Origin: Zetaproteobacteria bacterium CG1_02_53_45
GTDB lineage: Bacteria > Pseudomonadota > Zetaproteobacteria > Mariprofundales > Mariprofundaceae
Reading direction: 5' to 3'
DNA: 37,170 nucleotides
NCBI GenBank assembly: GCA_001871925.1
Contig: MNWZ01000023.1
Location: 1-37,170 of the forward strand
A model generated the notes under the pieces. The model worked only from the letters and a program-made list of their open reading frames with translations. It was not told the origin of the DNA and ran no database searches. Shown here in pieces: positions 8,224 through 17,268 of this stretch. How positions within the stretch are numbered: position 1 is the first letter of the stretch; each line of letters begins with the position of its first letter. The translations under genes were made by a program, and so were the position numbers.

Positions 8224-9537
8224 TTGATGGGGTCAAATGAACAACGCATAGAGCATGATCTCTTTTCCGGTGCAGCTCTGTCTATGACTGACAGCAGTCC
8301 CGGCATGGATGGTGTGCTTGCCTGCCACGATTGCGATTTGCTGCATCACATCAAACATGTTCCGGCAGGCGGCAAAGCGCTGTGCAGCCGTTGCGGTTCG
8401 CTGTTGTACCGCCATCATCCCGATGGCCTTACTCGGGTGCTGGCATTGAATCTTGCCGCACTGATCTGTATTGTACTGGTCAATGTGTTTCCCTTTCTCT
8501 CCATGGAGATCGCCGGGCGCGTGGAAGAAACCGTATTTATTTCCGGTATGCTGTCGCTCTACCAGCTTGGTATGGGTGAGTTGGCGCTGCTGGTGTTACT
8601 GACCAGCCTGCTGTTTCCGCTGCTGGGTATTCTCGGCATGTTGTATGTTTTGCTGCCTGTCCGCTTCGGTTTCCGGTTGCCGGGTCTGGTCCCTGTCTAC
8701 CGTCTGGTTCGGATCGTGACGCCGTGGTGCATGCTCGACGTGTTAATGCTCAGTGTGTTGCTCGCTGCGGTGAAATTGCTTGATCTTGCTCATGTCGTTC
8801 CCGGGATTGCGCTCTATGCATTTATCGCGCTCGTTGTGCTGGAGGCGGCAGCCTATGCAAGCTTTGACCGCGCCCTGTTGTGGCCGCCGACACCCCCCGA
8901 TTGTGCCGACAAAGGCGGCACGGCGGCAGATGCCGAGCTGATCAGTTGTCATACCTGCGCGCTGCTGGTGCCCGCTTCCACACTCAGCCGGACAGGCAGA
9001 GCGCACTGCCCGCGCTGCAATACGCCGCTGCATCAGCGCAAGCTCAACAGTCTCAATCGCACATGGGCGCTGATTATCTCGGCACTGCTGTTACTGATAC
9101 CGGCCAATGTCTATCCGGTGATGACCGTCATCCGCTTCGGGCAGGGTGAGCCGAGCACCATTGCAGCCGGCATCGAGCATCTCATCGAAGAAGGTATGTG
9201 GCCGCTGGGCATGATTGTGTTTGTCGCCAGCATCATCGTGCCGTTCATGAAACTGGCCGCGCTTTCTCTGCTGCAGATTTCAGTACAGAAGAGATCCGGC
9301 TGGCGTATGCGTGACCGGACGGTGCTCTATCGCCTGACCGAGCTGGTCGGTTCCTGGTCAATGGTGGATATTTTCCTGATTGCACTGCTGACAGGGCTGG
9401 TTAAGCTGGATGCATTGACCACGATTACGCCGGATATCGGTGCGCTGTTTTTTGCCGGAGTCGTGGTTACGACAATCTTTGCCGCCAACAGTTTTGATCC
9501 GAGGCTGATCTGGGACCACGGAGAGCGCCGGCAATGA
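8224..9537 (+). CDS. pqiA: Paraquat-inducible protein A family membrane protein
   Basis: Inner-membrane partner of the PqiB MCE tunnel, thought to take part in lipid movement across the envelope. The 437-residue protein consists of two similar halves. Each has a CxxC...CxxC zinc-ribbon-like motif (CHDC...CSRC at about 39-60; CHTC...CPRC at about 240-262) followed by about four hydrophobic helices (for example ALICIVLVNVFPFLSMEIAG and ALIISALLLLIPANVYPVM). This duplicated layout is that of PqiA/YebS. A gagg motif eight bases upstream favours the TTG at 8224, with ATG 8227 immediately after as the alternative. The stop overlaps the pqiB ATG by four bases. Confidence 0.93.
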   Translation: MMGSNEQRIEHDLFSGAALSMTDSSPGMDGVLACHDCDLLHHIKHVPAGGKALCSRCGSLLYRHHPDGLTRVLALNLAALICIVLVNVFPFLSMEIAGRVEETVFISGMLSLYQLGMGELALLVLLTSLLFPLLGILGMLYVLLPVRFGFRLPGLVPVYRLVRIVTPWCMLDVLMLSVLLAAVKLLDLAHVVPGIALYAFIALVVLEAAAYASFDRALLWPPTPPDCADKGGTAADAELISCHTCALLVPASTLSRTGRAHCPRCNTPLHQRKLNSLNRTWALIISALLLLIPANVYPVMTVIRFGQGEPSTIAAGIEHLIEEGMWPLGMIVFVASIIVPFMKLAALSLLQISVQKRSGWRMRDRTVLYRLTELVGSWSMVDIFLIALLTGLVKLDALTTITPDIGALFFAGVVVTTIFAANSFDPRLIWDHGERRQ

Positions 9538-11180
9538 CAGGGGATGGTGTCGATTTGGAAGCTGAAAAACTCGCGACTGCCGAAATCAAGGCGGGTTCCC
9601 CCTTTTCACTGATCTGGCTGATCCCCCTGATCACGGCCATTATCGGCGGTTGGCTAATCATCAAGACGCAGATGGAGAAGGGGCCGGAGATCACCGTCAG
9701 CTTCAAGACCGCCGAAGGCATCGAGGCCGGTAAAACGCGCGTCAAATTCAGGGATGTGGATGTCGGCGTCGTTAAAGGCGTGCAATTCAGTGATGATTTC
9801 ACCCATGTGGTCGTGACGGCGGAGCTGAACAAGGGAACCGAAACACTGCTGCACAAGCAGACACGCTTCTGGGTGGTCAGGCCGCGCCTGAGCCTGAGCG
9901 GTGTTTCCGGCTTGAATACGCTGGTCTCCGGCGCTTATATCCAGTTCGCGCAAGGGGACGGCGAAGAAAGCAGGGTATTTACCGGTCTGGACACTCCCCC
10001 GATCATCAGTCCGGGTCAGGCCGGAGTCGAGGTGGTATTAAAGAGTGAGGAGCTGGGCTCACTGGATATCGGTTCGCCACTCTACTACCAGGGGCTGCAG
10101 GCCGGAGAGGTGCTCGGTTATGAACTGGCCAAAGACAATAAAAGCGTATTCATTCATGCCTTTGTCAGAGAGCCGTTCAGTGGGCTTGTGAGCAGCAATT
10201 CACGCTTCTGGAATATCAGCGGCATCGATATTTCGGTCGGGGCCGACGGGCTCAATGCCCACATGGAGTCGGTGAAGAGTTTGTTGCTTGGCGGCATCGC
10301 ATTCGGAACGCCGGACACGCTGGAGCCTGCAAGCGGCGAGGTGAAGGATCTGGTGTTTACCCTGTTCAAAAGCCAGAGCGACATTCGGGAAAGCACGCTG
10401 TTCACCAGAAAAGAGAATATCATTGCCTTCTTTGACGGTTCGGTGCGCGGCCTGGAGGTGGGAGCACCGGTTGAGTTCAATGGCATCAAGGTCGGATCCG
10501 TGGCTGACCTGAGTCTTGAGTTCGACAAAAGCAACGCCAGTTTCCGCATTCCCGTGCTGCTGACCATCGAACTCGACAGATTCAAGATGCGCGGCGGTGA
10601 GCCTTTCATTGTGGATACCAAGGCGCTGTTTTATCAGATGGTCAAAAAAGGTCTGCGCGCGCAATTGAGTACGGGCAGCCTGTTGACCGGCAAGTTATTT
10701 GTTGAGCTGAATATCCATCCGGGCACACCGATACGACTACTGGCAGATGAAAGTTATCCTTATGCGGAAATACCGACCATCCCCGGCGGCCTGGATCAGA
10801 TTACGGCGGCAGTGCAGAACATTCTCGTCAAACTGGAAAAGGTGGACATAGAAAAGATCGGGTCGAACCTGGAGCAGACGTTGCAGGGTACCAACAACCT
10901 GATGAACGGGCCTGAGTTAAAGGGGGCCATGCAGGCCTTGCAACATACCCTGAGCAAAATCGACCGGCATGCAGGGCCTGTGGCGGAAAATCTCGATGCG
11001 CTACTGTCTCAGGCCGAAGTGACACTGAAGTTGTTGAACAGGCAGCTGAAATCCGGCTCATCGATCATGCAGATGTCCGAAGAGTTGACAGATATGGCGC
11101 GATCCATCCGTGCGCTGGTGGATATGCTCGAGCAGAGACCGGATGCACTGCTGTTCGGCAAGCCTGAATCCGGAGAGTGA
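9534..11180 (+). CDS. pqiB: PqiB-type MCE (MlaD) protein
   Basis: Builds a periplasm-spanning hexameric tube proposed to carry phospholipids between inner and outer membranes. The 548-residue protein matches E. coli PqiB in length. A short cytoplasmic tail precedes one membrane helix at about 20-42 (PFSLIWLIPLITAIIGGWLI). Three MlaD/MCE repeats follow, each starting with a variant of 'F..A.GI..G...V.FRDV.VG.V' (for example IEAGKTRVKFRDVDVGVV, GSLDIGSPLYYQGLQAGEV and LEVGAPVEFNGIKVGSV). A long helical C-terminal region (about 425-530) would form the needle. It overlaps pqiA by four bases and abuts pqiC. Confidence 0.95.
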   Translation: MTGDGVDLEAEKLATAEIKAGSPFSLIWLIPLITAIIGGWLIIKTQMEKGPEITVSFKTAEGIEAGKTRVKFRDVDVGVVKGVQFSDDFTHVVVTAELNKGTETLLHKQTRFWVVRPRLSLSGVSGLNTLVSGAYIQFAQGDGEESRVFTGLDTPPIISPGQAGVEVVLKSEELGSLDIGSPLYYQGLQAGEVLGYELAKDNKSVFIHAFVREPFSGLVSSNSRFWNISGIDISVGADGLNAHMESVKSLLLGGIAFGTPDTLEPASGEVKDLVFTLFKSQSDIRESTLFTRKENIIAFFDGSVRGLEVGAPVEFNGIKVGSVADLSLEFDKSNASFRIPVLLTIELDRFKMRGGEPFIVDTKALFYQMVKKGLRAQLSTGSLLTGKLFVELNIHPGTPIRLLADESYPYAEIPTIPGGLDQITAAVQNILVKLEKVDIEKIGSNLEQTLQGTNNLMNGPELKGAMQALQHTLSKIDRHAGPVAENLDALLSQAEVTLKLLNRQLKSGSSIMQMSEELTDMARSIRALVDMLEQRPDALLFGKPESGE

Positions 11181-11182
11181 CC

Positions 11183-11818
11183 ATGCGCATCTGTTTTATC
11201 CGAAACTGTATTATATCGCTGCTGGCCGGAGTGCTGCTTGTTGCCTGCGCCTCATCGACGGCTTCCCGCCTGTATGTACTCAATCCGGTCGCATACGTTG
11301 CTCCTCTGGCGCAAAGCAAAGCAGATGCAGTATCGGTCGGGCTGACGCTGAAATTGCCGGCATATCTGGAGCGCTCCCAAATTGTCACGCGCAGCAATGA
11401 CAGCCAGTTGAAGTTGGCCCAGTCGGACCGCTGGGCTGGTAACCTGAGAAAAAACATGACTCAGGTGCTGGTTAAAAACATGACTGCCCTGCTGGATGCT
11501 TCCCGCATCGCCGTTGTGCCTGCCGATTCGGATGTGCTTCCTGCCTTGAGTGTCGAACTGGAACTGTTCGGCTTTGAACGGTTTTCCGACGGTAAGGTTC
11601 ATCTCTCCTCTGCATGGCGCATCGTTGATGATTCAGGTCTGCTGAAGGCCCACCATACGTTTGAATCGAGTCGTGCAGCAGGCCTGAAGGGTTATGAAGC
11701 GACTGTTGAAGTGATGAGTGCCCTGCTTGGCGATCTTAGCCATGCTATGGCGGAATCGCTAGTGAAGCTGCTGGAGGCGGGTAGCCCTGATAAGGGAGTG
11801 GCCCCGGCAGCAGCCTGA
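11183..11818 (+). CDS. pqiC: PqiC-type outer-membrane lipoprotein
   Basis: Membrane-anchored lipoprotein of the ABC-type transport auxiliary (DUF330) family. In E. coli PqiC docks the end of the PqiB tube at the outer membrane. The start is ATG 11183, seven bases after a ggag site; a GTG at 11177 overlapping the pqiB stop is the alternative. A hydrophobic signal peptide leads to a lipobox with the lipidated Cys at residue 22 (LLVAC). The 211-residue product has the family's SRLYVLNP start and a 'W..NL...L...L' core (DRWAGNLRKNMTQVL). It closes the pqiABC operon; no clear terminator follows. Confidence 0.9.
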   Translation: MRICFIRNCIISLLAGVLLVACASSTASRLYVLNPVAYVAPLAQSKADAVSVGLTLKLPAYLERSQIVTRSNDSQLKLAQSDRWAGNLRKNMTQVLVKNMTALLDASRIAVVPADSDVLPALSVELELFGFERFSDGKVHLSSAWRIVDDSGLLKAHHTFESSRAAGLKGYEATVEVMSALLGDLSHAMAESLVKLLEAGSPDKGVAPAAA

Positions 11819-11882
11819 GCGGCCAGCTAACGCATAATTCTGAACCTATGCCGCAGTAGCAAAGCAGCAACAGCAGTGAAAT

Positions 11883-11925
11883 TGGCGCACTCTGGTGGAT
11901 TCGAACCACTGGCCTAGAGACCCAG
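11883..11925 (-). other. tRNA 3'-end fragment, possible integration (att) scar
   Basis: Read on the reverse strand, this stretch has a T-arm (GTGG-TTCGAAT-CCAC), a 7-nt acceptor 3' strand (AGAGTGC), a discriminator G and an encoded CCA. No matching 5' acceptor strand (GCACTCT), D-arm or anticodon arm lies upstream, so it is not a complete tRNA. Such 3'-only fragments are typically left as attachment sites by site-specific integrases. It sits at the left border of the chemosensory operon. No second copy or integrase gene is in the window. The amino-acid identity cannot be fixed. Confidence 0.55.
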
Positions 11926-11984
11926 TAAAAACATCAGGTATTGGCATCTGTTTTGCTAGTGGGTATGGCGGTTGGGGTATGCGA

Positions 11985-13070
11985 ATGAATGAAGTAGGAA
12001 ATGGAATAAATAACACTATCGCTCCGTTCCGGGTACTGATAGTAGATGATATGGCCACCAATCGTTTGGTGGCGAGATCTGTGCTGGCCCGCTACGGATA
12101 TGAAGTCGAAGAAGCTGAGTCTGGTGAAAAGGCTCTCTCTATGCTTGCTGAGCGTCAATATGACTCCGTGCTTATGGATATCATGATGCCCGGTATGGAC
12201 GGCTTTGAGGCCTGTCATAAAATCCGCACAGAACTTGAGTTAACACTGCTGCCTGTCATCATGTTAACATCTTTAAGCGGCCCTGATGACGTAGCCAGAT
12301 CCATGGCGGTCGGGGCCAATGATTTTATTCATAAACCATTCAATGCCACCGAATTGCTTGCCAGGGTGAATGCTGCGGTTACGCACAAGCGCCTCACCGA
12401 TCGCCTCGATGATACGGAGTCTGTACTCTTTGCTCTGGCCCGTATGGTTGAGGCGAAAGATTTAACCACGGGTGACCACTGTGATCGGCTGGCACACAGA
12501 AGTATCATGTTCGGCAAACATTTGGGCTGCAAGTCTGAAGAGCTTGAAGCCTTACGCCGTGGTGGAGTATTGCATGATATCGGAAAACTCGGCATTCCTG
12601 ATGCCATTCTGCTTAAGCCCGGCGCGCTTGATGATGAAGAGTGGGTTGTCATGCGCCGCCACCCGGAGATTGGCGCACGCCTGTGCAGCTCTCTGAAAAC
12701 CATGCAGATGACAACGGACATTATCAGTTGTCATCATGAACGCTGGAATGGCAGCGGCTACCCCAAAGGCTTGAAGGGTGAAGATATTCCCCTGCTGGCA
12801 CGGATTTTCCAGCTGGTTGATGTCTTTGATGCTTTAACATCTGATCGGCCTTATAAAAAGGCGCTTTCGACTGAAAAGGCGATAGAGATTATGCAACAGG
12901 AGTGCGCGAAGGGCTTCTGGGATCCTGAACTGCTGGGCCAGTTTATTGCCCTGCTTCGAGAAAGCGCAGAGGTGCTGGAGCTGCCGCGTAGCTTTGCTGG
13001 CGACAAGAGCTCAACTATCTTTGATAGTATCGCAGGGCTGGGCGTAGATGCGAAGCATTGGATAAAATGA
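11985..13070 (+). CDS. Response regulator with HD-GYP phosphodiesterase output (RpfG-like)
   Basis: Predicted to hydrolyse c-di-GMP when its receiver is phosphorylated. The 361-residue protein has a REC domain (about 15-130) with acidic pair Asp21/Asp22, phospho-acceptor Asp65 (LMDIMMPG) and Lys117 (KPF). The HD-GYP domain (about 145-340) has the metal-binding HD pair at 197-198 (HDIGK) and an intact GYP signature at 258-260 (NGSGYPKG). I chose ATG 11985 because upstream in-frame sequence encodes the tRNA-like fragment and a ggttgggg ribosome-binding site precedes it. ATG 11979 is possible. It is first in the chemosensory operon and overlaps cheW by four bases. With no CheY present, it is the likely phosphorylation target of CheA. 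Confidence 0.93.
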   Translation: MNEVGNGINNTIAPFRVLIVDDMATNRLVARSVLARYGYEVEEAESGEKALSMLAERQYDSVLMDIMMPGMDGFEACHKIRTELELTLLPVIMLTSLSGPDDVARSMAVGANDFIHKPFNATELLARVNAAVTHKRLTDRLDDTESVLFALARMVEAKDLTTGDHCDRLAHRSIMFGKHLGCKSEELEALRRGGVLHDIGKLGIPDAILLKPGALDDEEWVVMRRHPEIGARLCSSLKTMQMTTDIISCHHERWNGSGYPKGLKGEDIPLLARIFQLVDVFDALTSDRPYKKALSTEKAIEIMQQECAKGFWDPELLGQFIALLRESAEVLELPRSFAGDKSSTIFDSIAGLGVDAKHWIK

Positions 13071-13582
13071 CTGAGCCGACTGTCGAGCAGGGCAGCATGA
13101 ACATGCTTCATTTCCACATAGGCGACATGCACTTCTGTGTAAGTCTCGCTCAGGCAAGTCGGGTACTCCCCCTTGTCGCGCTGCAACAGCTCCCCGATGC
13201 ACCGGACTATATAGCCGGCCTGATGAATCTTCACGGTAGATCGGTACCTGTTGTGGATCTGATCTATCGGCTGAACCTGCCCTATAAGCGCTCCTATAAC
13301 ACAGACGCATGCATTATCCTTTGCCAAGTGGATGACAAAACAGTCGGCCTGATCGCCGATGATGTTGATCATGTCGGATCAGCAGATCACGCAATGGTCC
13401 AGCTGCAGTCCCTTTTTAACTGCAATACCCCCCCCCTGCTGGGGCTGGTTGAATCAAAACTGGGCATGGCGGCATGGCTGGCACTTGAGCCCATCCTTGA
13501 TTTTGATTTTTCCCTGCCGGATGGCCATGTCGCCGATGACTACCACCAGATACTCAGCGCATTGTCTGATCAAACACCGTGA
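13067..13582 (+). CDS. cheW: CheW-type chemosensory coupling protein
   Basis: A scaffold linking the chemoreceptor to CheA. About 171 residues from ATG 13067, which overlaps the preceding stop as ATGA; ATG 13097 could also serve. The CheW fold is clear: LHFHIGDMHFCVSLAQASRV at the start, then YIAGLMNLHGRSVPVVDL (the conserved 'G..N.RG...PV.DL' strand) and VGLIADDVDHV. The usual Arg of 'NLRG' is His here (NLHG). It ends next to cheR with a four-base overlap (GTGA). This operon contains a second, more divergent CheW-like gene at 15060, so the array may use two couplers. Confidence 0.9.
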   Translation: MTEPTVEQGSMNMLHFHIGDMHFCVSLAQASRVLPLVALQQLPDAPDYIAGLMNLHGRSVPVVDLIYRLNLPYKRSYNTDACIILCQVDDKTVGLIADDVDHVGSADHAMVQLQSLFNCNTPPLLGLVESKLGMAAWLALEPILDFDFSLPDGHVADDYHQILSALSDQTP

Positions 13583-15063
13583 ACATAGCTATGACTGCTG
13601 AGCTTCATCAATCAATTAATAACGCAGCCTTTGTTACACCTGAGTGTGAGAGGGTCTTTATCGATTTTCTCTATGAAAAACTGGGGTTGGTCATCAAAAG
13701 CCATCAGCTGAAAAGCCTGCACGATGGCATTGATAAGGGTTGCCGCCAGTTTGGCCACCTCAGGTGGCAGGACTATTTTGAAGCACTTAAGCAAAGCGAC
13801 AGCACATCCTCCGAAATGGAGCAACTTATTGCCGCGGTTACGATTGGAGAGAGCTACTTCTTTCGTGACCAAAACCAGATCGCCTGGCTGCGCGACATCT
13901 GGCTGCCTCAGATTATAGAGCAGCGTCGCAGCAAGGGTGAGAAATACCTGCGCATCTGGAGTGCGGGCTGCTCCAGCGGTCAGGAGCTCTACACCATGGC
14001 CATACTTCTTGCTGAAGCACTGCCAGATCTGGGCGAGTGGAAGATCCATCTCATGGGCACCGACATTAATGCAGCGGTGTTAAGCAGAGCCCTGCATGGC
14101 CACTACTCATCATGGTCATTCAGGGCAACCCCCGAAGCGGTGCGGGATAGATATTTCTTTAGCCAGGAATATGGCTATACCATCAACGATAACCTGCGTC
14201 AGATGCCACTCTTCACCTTTCTCAATCTGGCCGATGATGAGTACCCCTCGATATTAACCCAGACTAACGCCATGGATCTGATCCTGTGCCGCAATGTTTT
14301 TATCTATTTTGATAAGAGAGTGGTAAACATGGTGATGCATCGTTTTTCCCGTAGCCTGTTACCCGGAGGGGTGCTGATGTTGGGAGCTTCGGACCTGGTC
14401 GCCTCCGGTATGGATAGCCTCAGGCTGGTGCAACATGGAAATATTTTTTATTACCATAATAGTATCAAAGAAGAAAACCACACCACACCAATTCCGTCGA
14501 AAAAGCATACTTCTGACCGCCGGAAAATACGACATGTCTCTGCTGAGCCGGCACAACCAGTAATAGATGATACACTTCATGAGATGCTGCATGGTGGCCG
14601 CTGGCATGAGGCGCTAAGTCATATTGAAGTAGCAATAAAGCAGCAGGGAAAAACCGCCCCCCTGCTACAGCACAAGGCGAAAGTGATGGCCAATCTGGGC
14701 GATCTCCAGGCTGCAAAAGCGCTATGTGAAGAGAGCCTTGGACTTGATCCGCTGGATATGCATACCTATTTCCTGAAGGCCATGGTGCTGATTGAGCTGG
14801 GTGATGATCAGGGGGCTGAATCAAGCCTGCGCAAAACCATCTATCTGGAGCCATGCTTTGTAGAGTCCCATTTTCAGCTGGGCCTGCTACTCATCAGATG
14901 TGAGAGGGTTGCTGCCGGCAAGAAGGCACTTCACAACGCTTTGCGGCTGGCCAGAAGCGCTCCGCCTGAAGGTGAACTGCATCATGCGGCAGGTATGACC
15001 TTTAAGCGTTTTGTTGAAATACTGGAGCATGAGATGGAGATCTATGCAGGTGAATTCAATTGA
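13579..15063 (+). CDS. cheR: CheR-type receptor methyltransferase with C-terminal TPR repeats
   Basis: Transfers methyl groups from S-adenosylmethionine to glutamates on the chemoreceptor, for adaptation. It has an N-terminal helical CheR domain (about 20-85), the TIGESYFFRD stretch (88-97), the SAM-binding loop AGCSSGQELYT (129-139) and MDLILCRNVFIYF. A C-terminal extension from about 330 contains at least three TPR-like repeats (for example LGDLQAAKALCEESLGLDPL and LGDDQGAESSLRKTIYLEP). TPR-fused CheRs are known from non-flagellar or alternative chemosensory pathways. GTG 13579 overlaps the cheW stop; ATG 13591 is an alternative. The stop overlaps the next gene's TTG. Confidence 0.93.
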   Translation: MNIAMTAELHQSINNAAFVTPECERVFIDFLYEKLGLVIKSHQLKSLHDGIDKGCRQFGHLRWQDYFEALKQSDSTSSEMEQLIAAVTIGESYFFRDQNQIAWLRDIWLPQIIEQRRSKGEKYLRIWSAGCSSGQELYTMAILLAEALPDLGEWKIHLMGTDINAAVLSRALHGHYSSWSFRATPEAVRDRYFFSQEYGYTINDNLRQMPLFTFLNLADDEYPSILTQTNAMDLILCRNVFIYFDKRVVNMVMHRFSRSLLPGGVLMLGASDLVASGMDSLRLVQHGNIFYYHNSIKEENHTTPIPSKKHTSDRRKIRHVSAEPAQPVIDDTLHEMLHGGRWHEALSHIEVAIKQQGKTAPLLQHKAKVMANLGDLQAAKALCEESLGLDPLDMHTYFLKAMVLIELGDDQGAESSLRKTIYLEPCFVESHFQLGLLLIRCERVAAGKKALHNALRLARSAPPEGELHHAAGMTFKRFVEILEHEMEIYAGEFN

Positions 15064-15689
15064 CCGCTAAACAGACACCCCCTGCATCCAATGTGAGAAA
15101 GGAGCATGCAGATCTGCCGGTAGCTCACGGGAGACCTACTCCTCGTCCGTCACTGCTGCCCAAATCAAAGCAAAGTCAGCGTATCCTGCTGGAAAGGGCG
15201 GCTCTTCTGGCCAAAAAGAGAGATGATGAGCAGAGCCGCGGCGGTCATGACTCCTATCTGCTCTTTCGGCTGGGGCCATCTGAACTCTATGGTATTCAAT
15301 GGCATTATCTTGTTGAAGTCATGCCGGGCCGGCCGTTAAACGCCGTACCCGGAGCCCCTGCCTGTATCATCGGACTATTCAACCGTCGCGGTAAAATTCT
15401 CTCAGCCCTGAATATCGCTGAATTGATCGATTTGCCTGACAGGGGCGATGAAGAGAGGGGCGAGATGATTGTCGTGCAGGCTGCCGGGATAATGGTGGGT
15501 ATTGTTGTCAACCAACTAATGGGCAGTCAAAGCTATGACCCGGCCCACCTTGAGCCACCTCTCGCAGGGTTTAAAAAACGGGCACATGGATCATATGTAC
15601 ATGGCATTGATCAGGGGAAAGTCACCCTGCTGAATCTGGAAAAGCTTTTGCAACACCTACAATTTCGAATGAATGATACAGCTCTCTGA
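15060..15689 (+). CDS. Second CheW-like protein with N-terminal extension
   Basis: A 209-residue protein with a basic, Pro-rich, likely disordered N-terminus of about 55 residues, then a CheW-like domain (about 60-200): LFRLGPSELYGIQWHYLVEV, PGAPACIIGLFNRRGKILSALNI and MVGIVVNQLMG. The 'G..N.RG' motif is intact as GLFNRRGK, unlike in the first CheW. The proposed TTG 15060 overlaps the cheR stop by four bases; a GTG at 15091, just upstream of RKEHADLP, is the main alternative. It lies between cheR and the receptor gene, so it probably couples this globin receptor to CheA. Confidence 0.85.
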   Translation: MTAKQTPPASNVRKEHADLPVAHGRPTPRPSLLPKSKQSQRILLERAALLAKKRDDEQSRGGHDSYLLFRLGPSELYGIQWHYLVEVMPGRPLNAVPGAPACIIGLFNRRGKILSALNIAELIDLPDRGDEERGEMIVVQAAGIMVGIVVNQLMGSQSYDPAHLEPPLAGFKKRAHGSYVHGIDQGKVTLLNLEKLLQHLQFRMNDTAL

Positions 15690-15720
15690 TCAGAGACAGA
15701 GATATGGTGAGGTACGTGAT

Positions 15721-17265
15721 ATGAATATGGAAACCAATGCGACGCTGTTGTCAAAAATGGCCATGGGCAGCGCTGAACAGGCATCAATAAAAGCCTTTGT
15801 CGACTTTACCGACGAAGATGTCCGACTATTAAAGGATTTGGCCCCGTTAATCGCCGCACATGCCGATGCTATTATTGATGGTTTTTATGCCAATGTGGCG
15901 CGTTATCAAAGCCTGCAGAATGTCATCAAAAGTGCAGGTTCATCCATTGAGCGACTGAAAAGCGCTCAAAAGCAATACCTGTTGGAGCTGTTCAGTGGCG
16001 ATTACGGTGAAGCCTATTTTGAACGCAGGCTGATGATTGGTGTGGTGCATAATAAAATAGGATTAACGCCGCGCTGGTACCTTGGCAGTTACAGCGTGTA
16101 TGTGCAGCTGATTACACCACTGGTGATGAAGAAGTGTATCTTCAGACCGGGCCTGGCTGAAAGAACCATGATGGCAGTCAATAAAATTATTTCTATTGAT
16201 TCTCAACTGGCTATCGACACTTACATCCATGCTGTGATGGAGGATCTGAAGAGTATGAGCATGTCCAAGGGTGAGCTGGAAGAGACTGTTGCATCGTACC
16301 GCTCACTTGTCGAGAAGGTCGCAACCGGGGATCTGACCCAGAAACTTGAGGTCAGCGATAGCGATGATGACTTGTCGCAACTCGGAGTGAATCTGAATTC
16401 CATGACGGAAAATCTGCGCATAATGGCTGGCCAGGTGGCAGAAGCCAGCCATAGCCTGAGCACCTCCATGCATCAGGTGCAGGAGTCCATCAACTCACAA
16501 TCAGCAGGCGCATCCGAGCAGGCTGCATCCATCGCAGAAACCGTCAGCACATTGGAGGAGATCAGAGCAACATCCTCGCAAACCATGGAAAAAGCGGTGG
16601 AGATGGGGGATATGGCGACTCAGACAACTGAGGCAGGTGAGCAGGGTGTTCAGATGCTTGGTCACACCATAGAAGGGATGCACTCGATTCGTGAGCAGAT
16701 GGGGGCAATTGCCAGCACTATTCTCGATTTGAGCGATAAAACTCAGCAGATCGGTGATATTATTACCACAGTCAACGGCCTGACCCAGCAGACCAAAATG
16801 CTCTCCCTGAATGCCTCCATTGAGGCGGCCAAGGCTGGCGATGCCGGCAAGGGGTTTTCGGTGGTGGCAGCAGAGATCCGTGATCTTTCCGGGCAGTCGG
16901 AGCAGGCAACATCGCAGATCAGCAAGATATTAACCTCCATCAGAACCGGCGCTGAGAAGGCGGTCATGGCAACAGAAGAGGGGTTGAAAGAGGTGGATCA
17001 GGGAACATCTCTGGTTGATCAGTCCGGAGAGCGCCTGAACACACTGCTCGAACTGATTCGCAGTACGGCCATGTCCAGCCATCAAATTGTGGCAGCAGTG
17101 CGTCAGGGGGCGAGTGGTATTGATCAGATCGCCATTGCCATGGATGATATCAATAAAGCGACAAATCAGTTTGTTGCCGCTTCAAATCAGACCAAGGCGG
17201 TGACCAATGATCTCAATGCGCTGGCCGCAATTCTGCGCGAGCATGCGGGAGCATATAAGGTTTAA
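15721..17265 (+). CDS. Globin-coupled methyl-accepting chemotaxis protein (HemAT-like)
   Basis: A soluble haem-based receptor with no membrane helix, expected to sense O2 or another gas. In the 514-residue protein a protoglobin domain spans about 15-175, with predicted proximal haem ligand His110 in VVHNKIGLTPRWYLG, closely matching the HemAT pattern. A HAMP-like linker (about 185-235) leads to an MCP signalling domain (about 255-505) with the conserved tip LSLNASIEAAKAGDAGKGFS. It lacks the C-terminal NWETF-type pentapeptide, so CheR/CheB would act without that tether. Start ATG 15721 follows a gagg site; upstream in-frame codons overlap the previous gene and are unlikely. CheA follows after three bases. 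Confidence 0.93.
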   Translation: MNMETNATLLSKMAMGSAEQASIKAFVDFTDEDVRLLKDLAPLIAAHADAIIDGFYANVARYQSLQNVIKSAGSSIERLKSAQKQYLLELFSGDYGEAYFERRLMIGVVHNKIGLTPRWYLGSYSVYVQLITPLVMKKCIFRPGLAERTMMAVNKIISIDSQLAIDTYIHAVMEDLKSMSMSKGELEETVASYRSLVEKVATGDLTQKLEVSDSDDDLSQLGVNLNSMTENLRIMAGQVAEASHSLSTSMHQVQESINSQSAGASEQAASIAETVSTLEEIRATSSQTMEKAVEMGDMATQTTEAGEQGVQMLGHTIEGMHSIREQMGAIASTILDLSDKTQQIGDIITTVNGLTQQTKMLSLNASIEAAKAGDAGKGFSVVAAEIRDLSGQSEQATSQISKILTSIRTGAEKAVMATEEGLKEVDQGTSLVDQSGERLNTLLELIRSTAMSSHQIVAAVRQGASGIDQIAIAMDDINKATNQFVAASNQTKAVTNDLNALAAILREHAGAYKV

Positions 17266-17268
17266 GTC

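Noticed and set aside
11895-11984. N-terminal extension of the HD-GYP protein (reading DSNHWPRDPVKTSG)
   Set aside because: This segment is the translation of the tRNA-like fragment and is foreign to receiver domains; ATG 11985 has a better ribosome-binding site.
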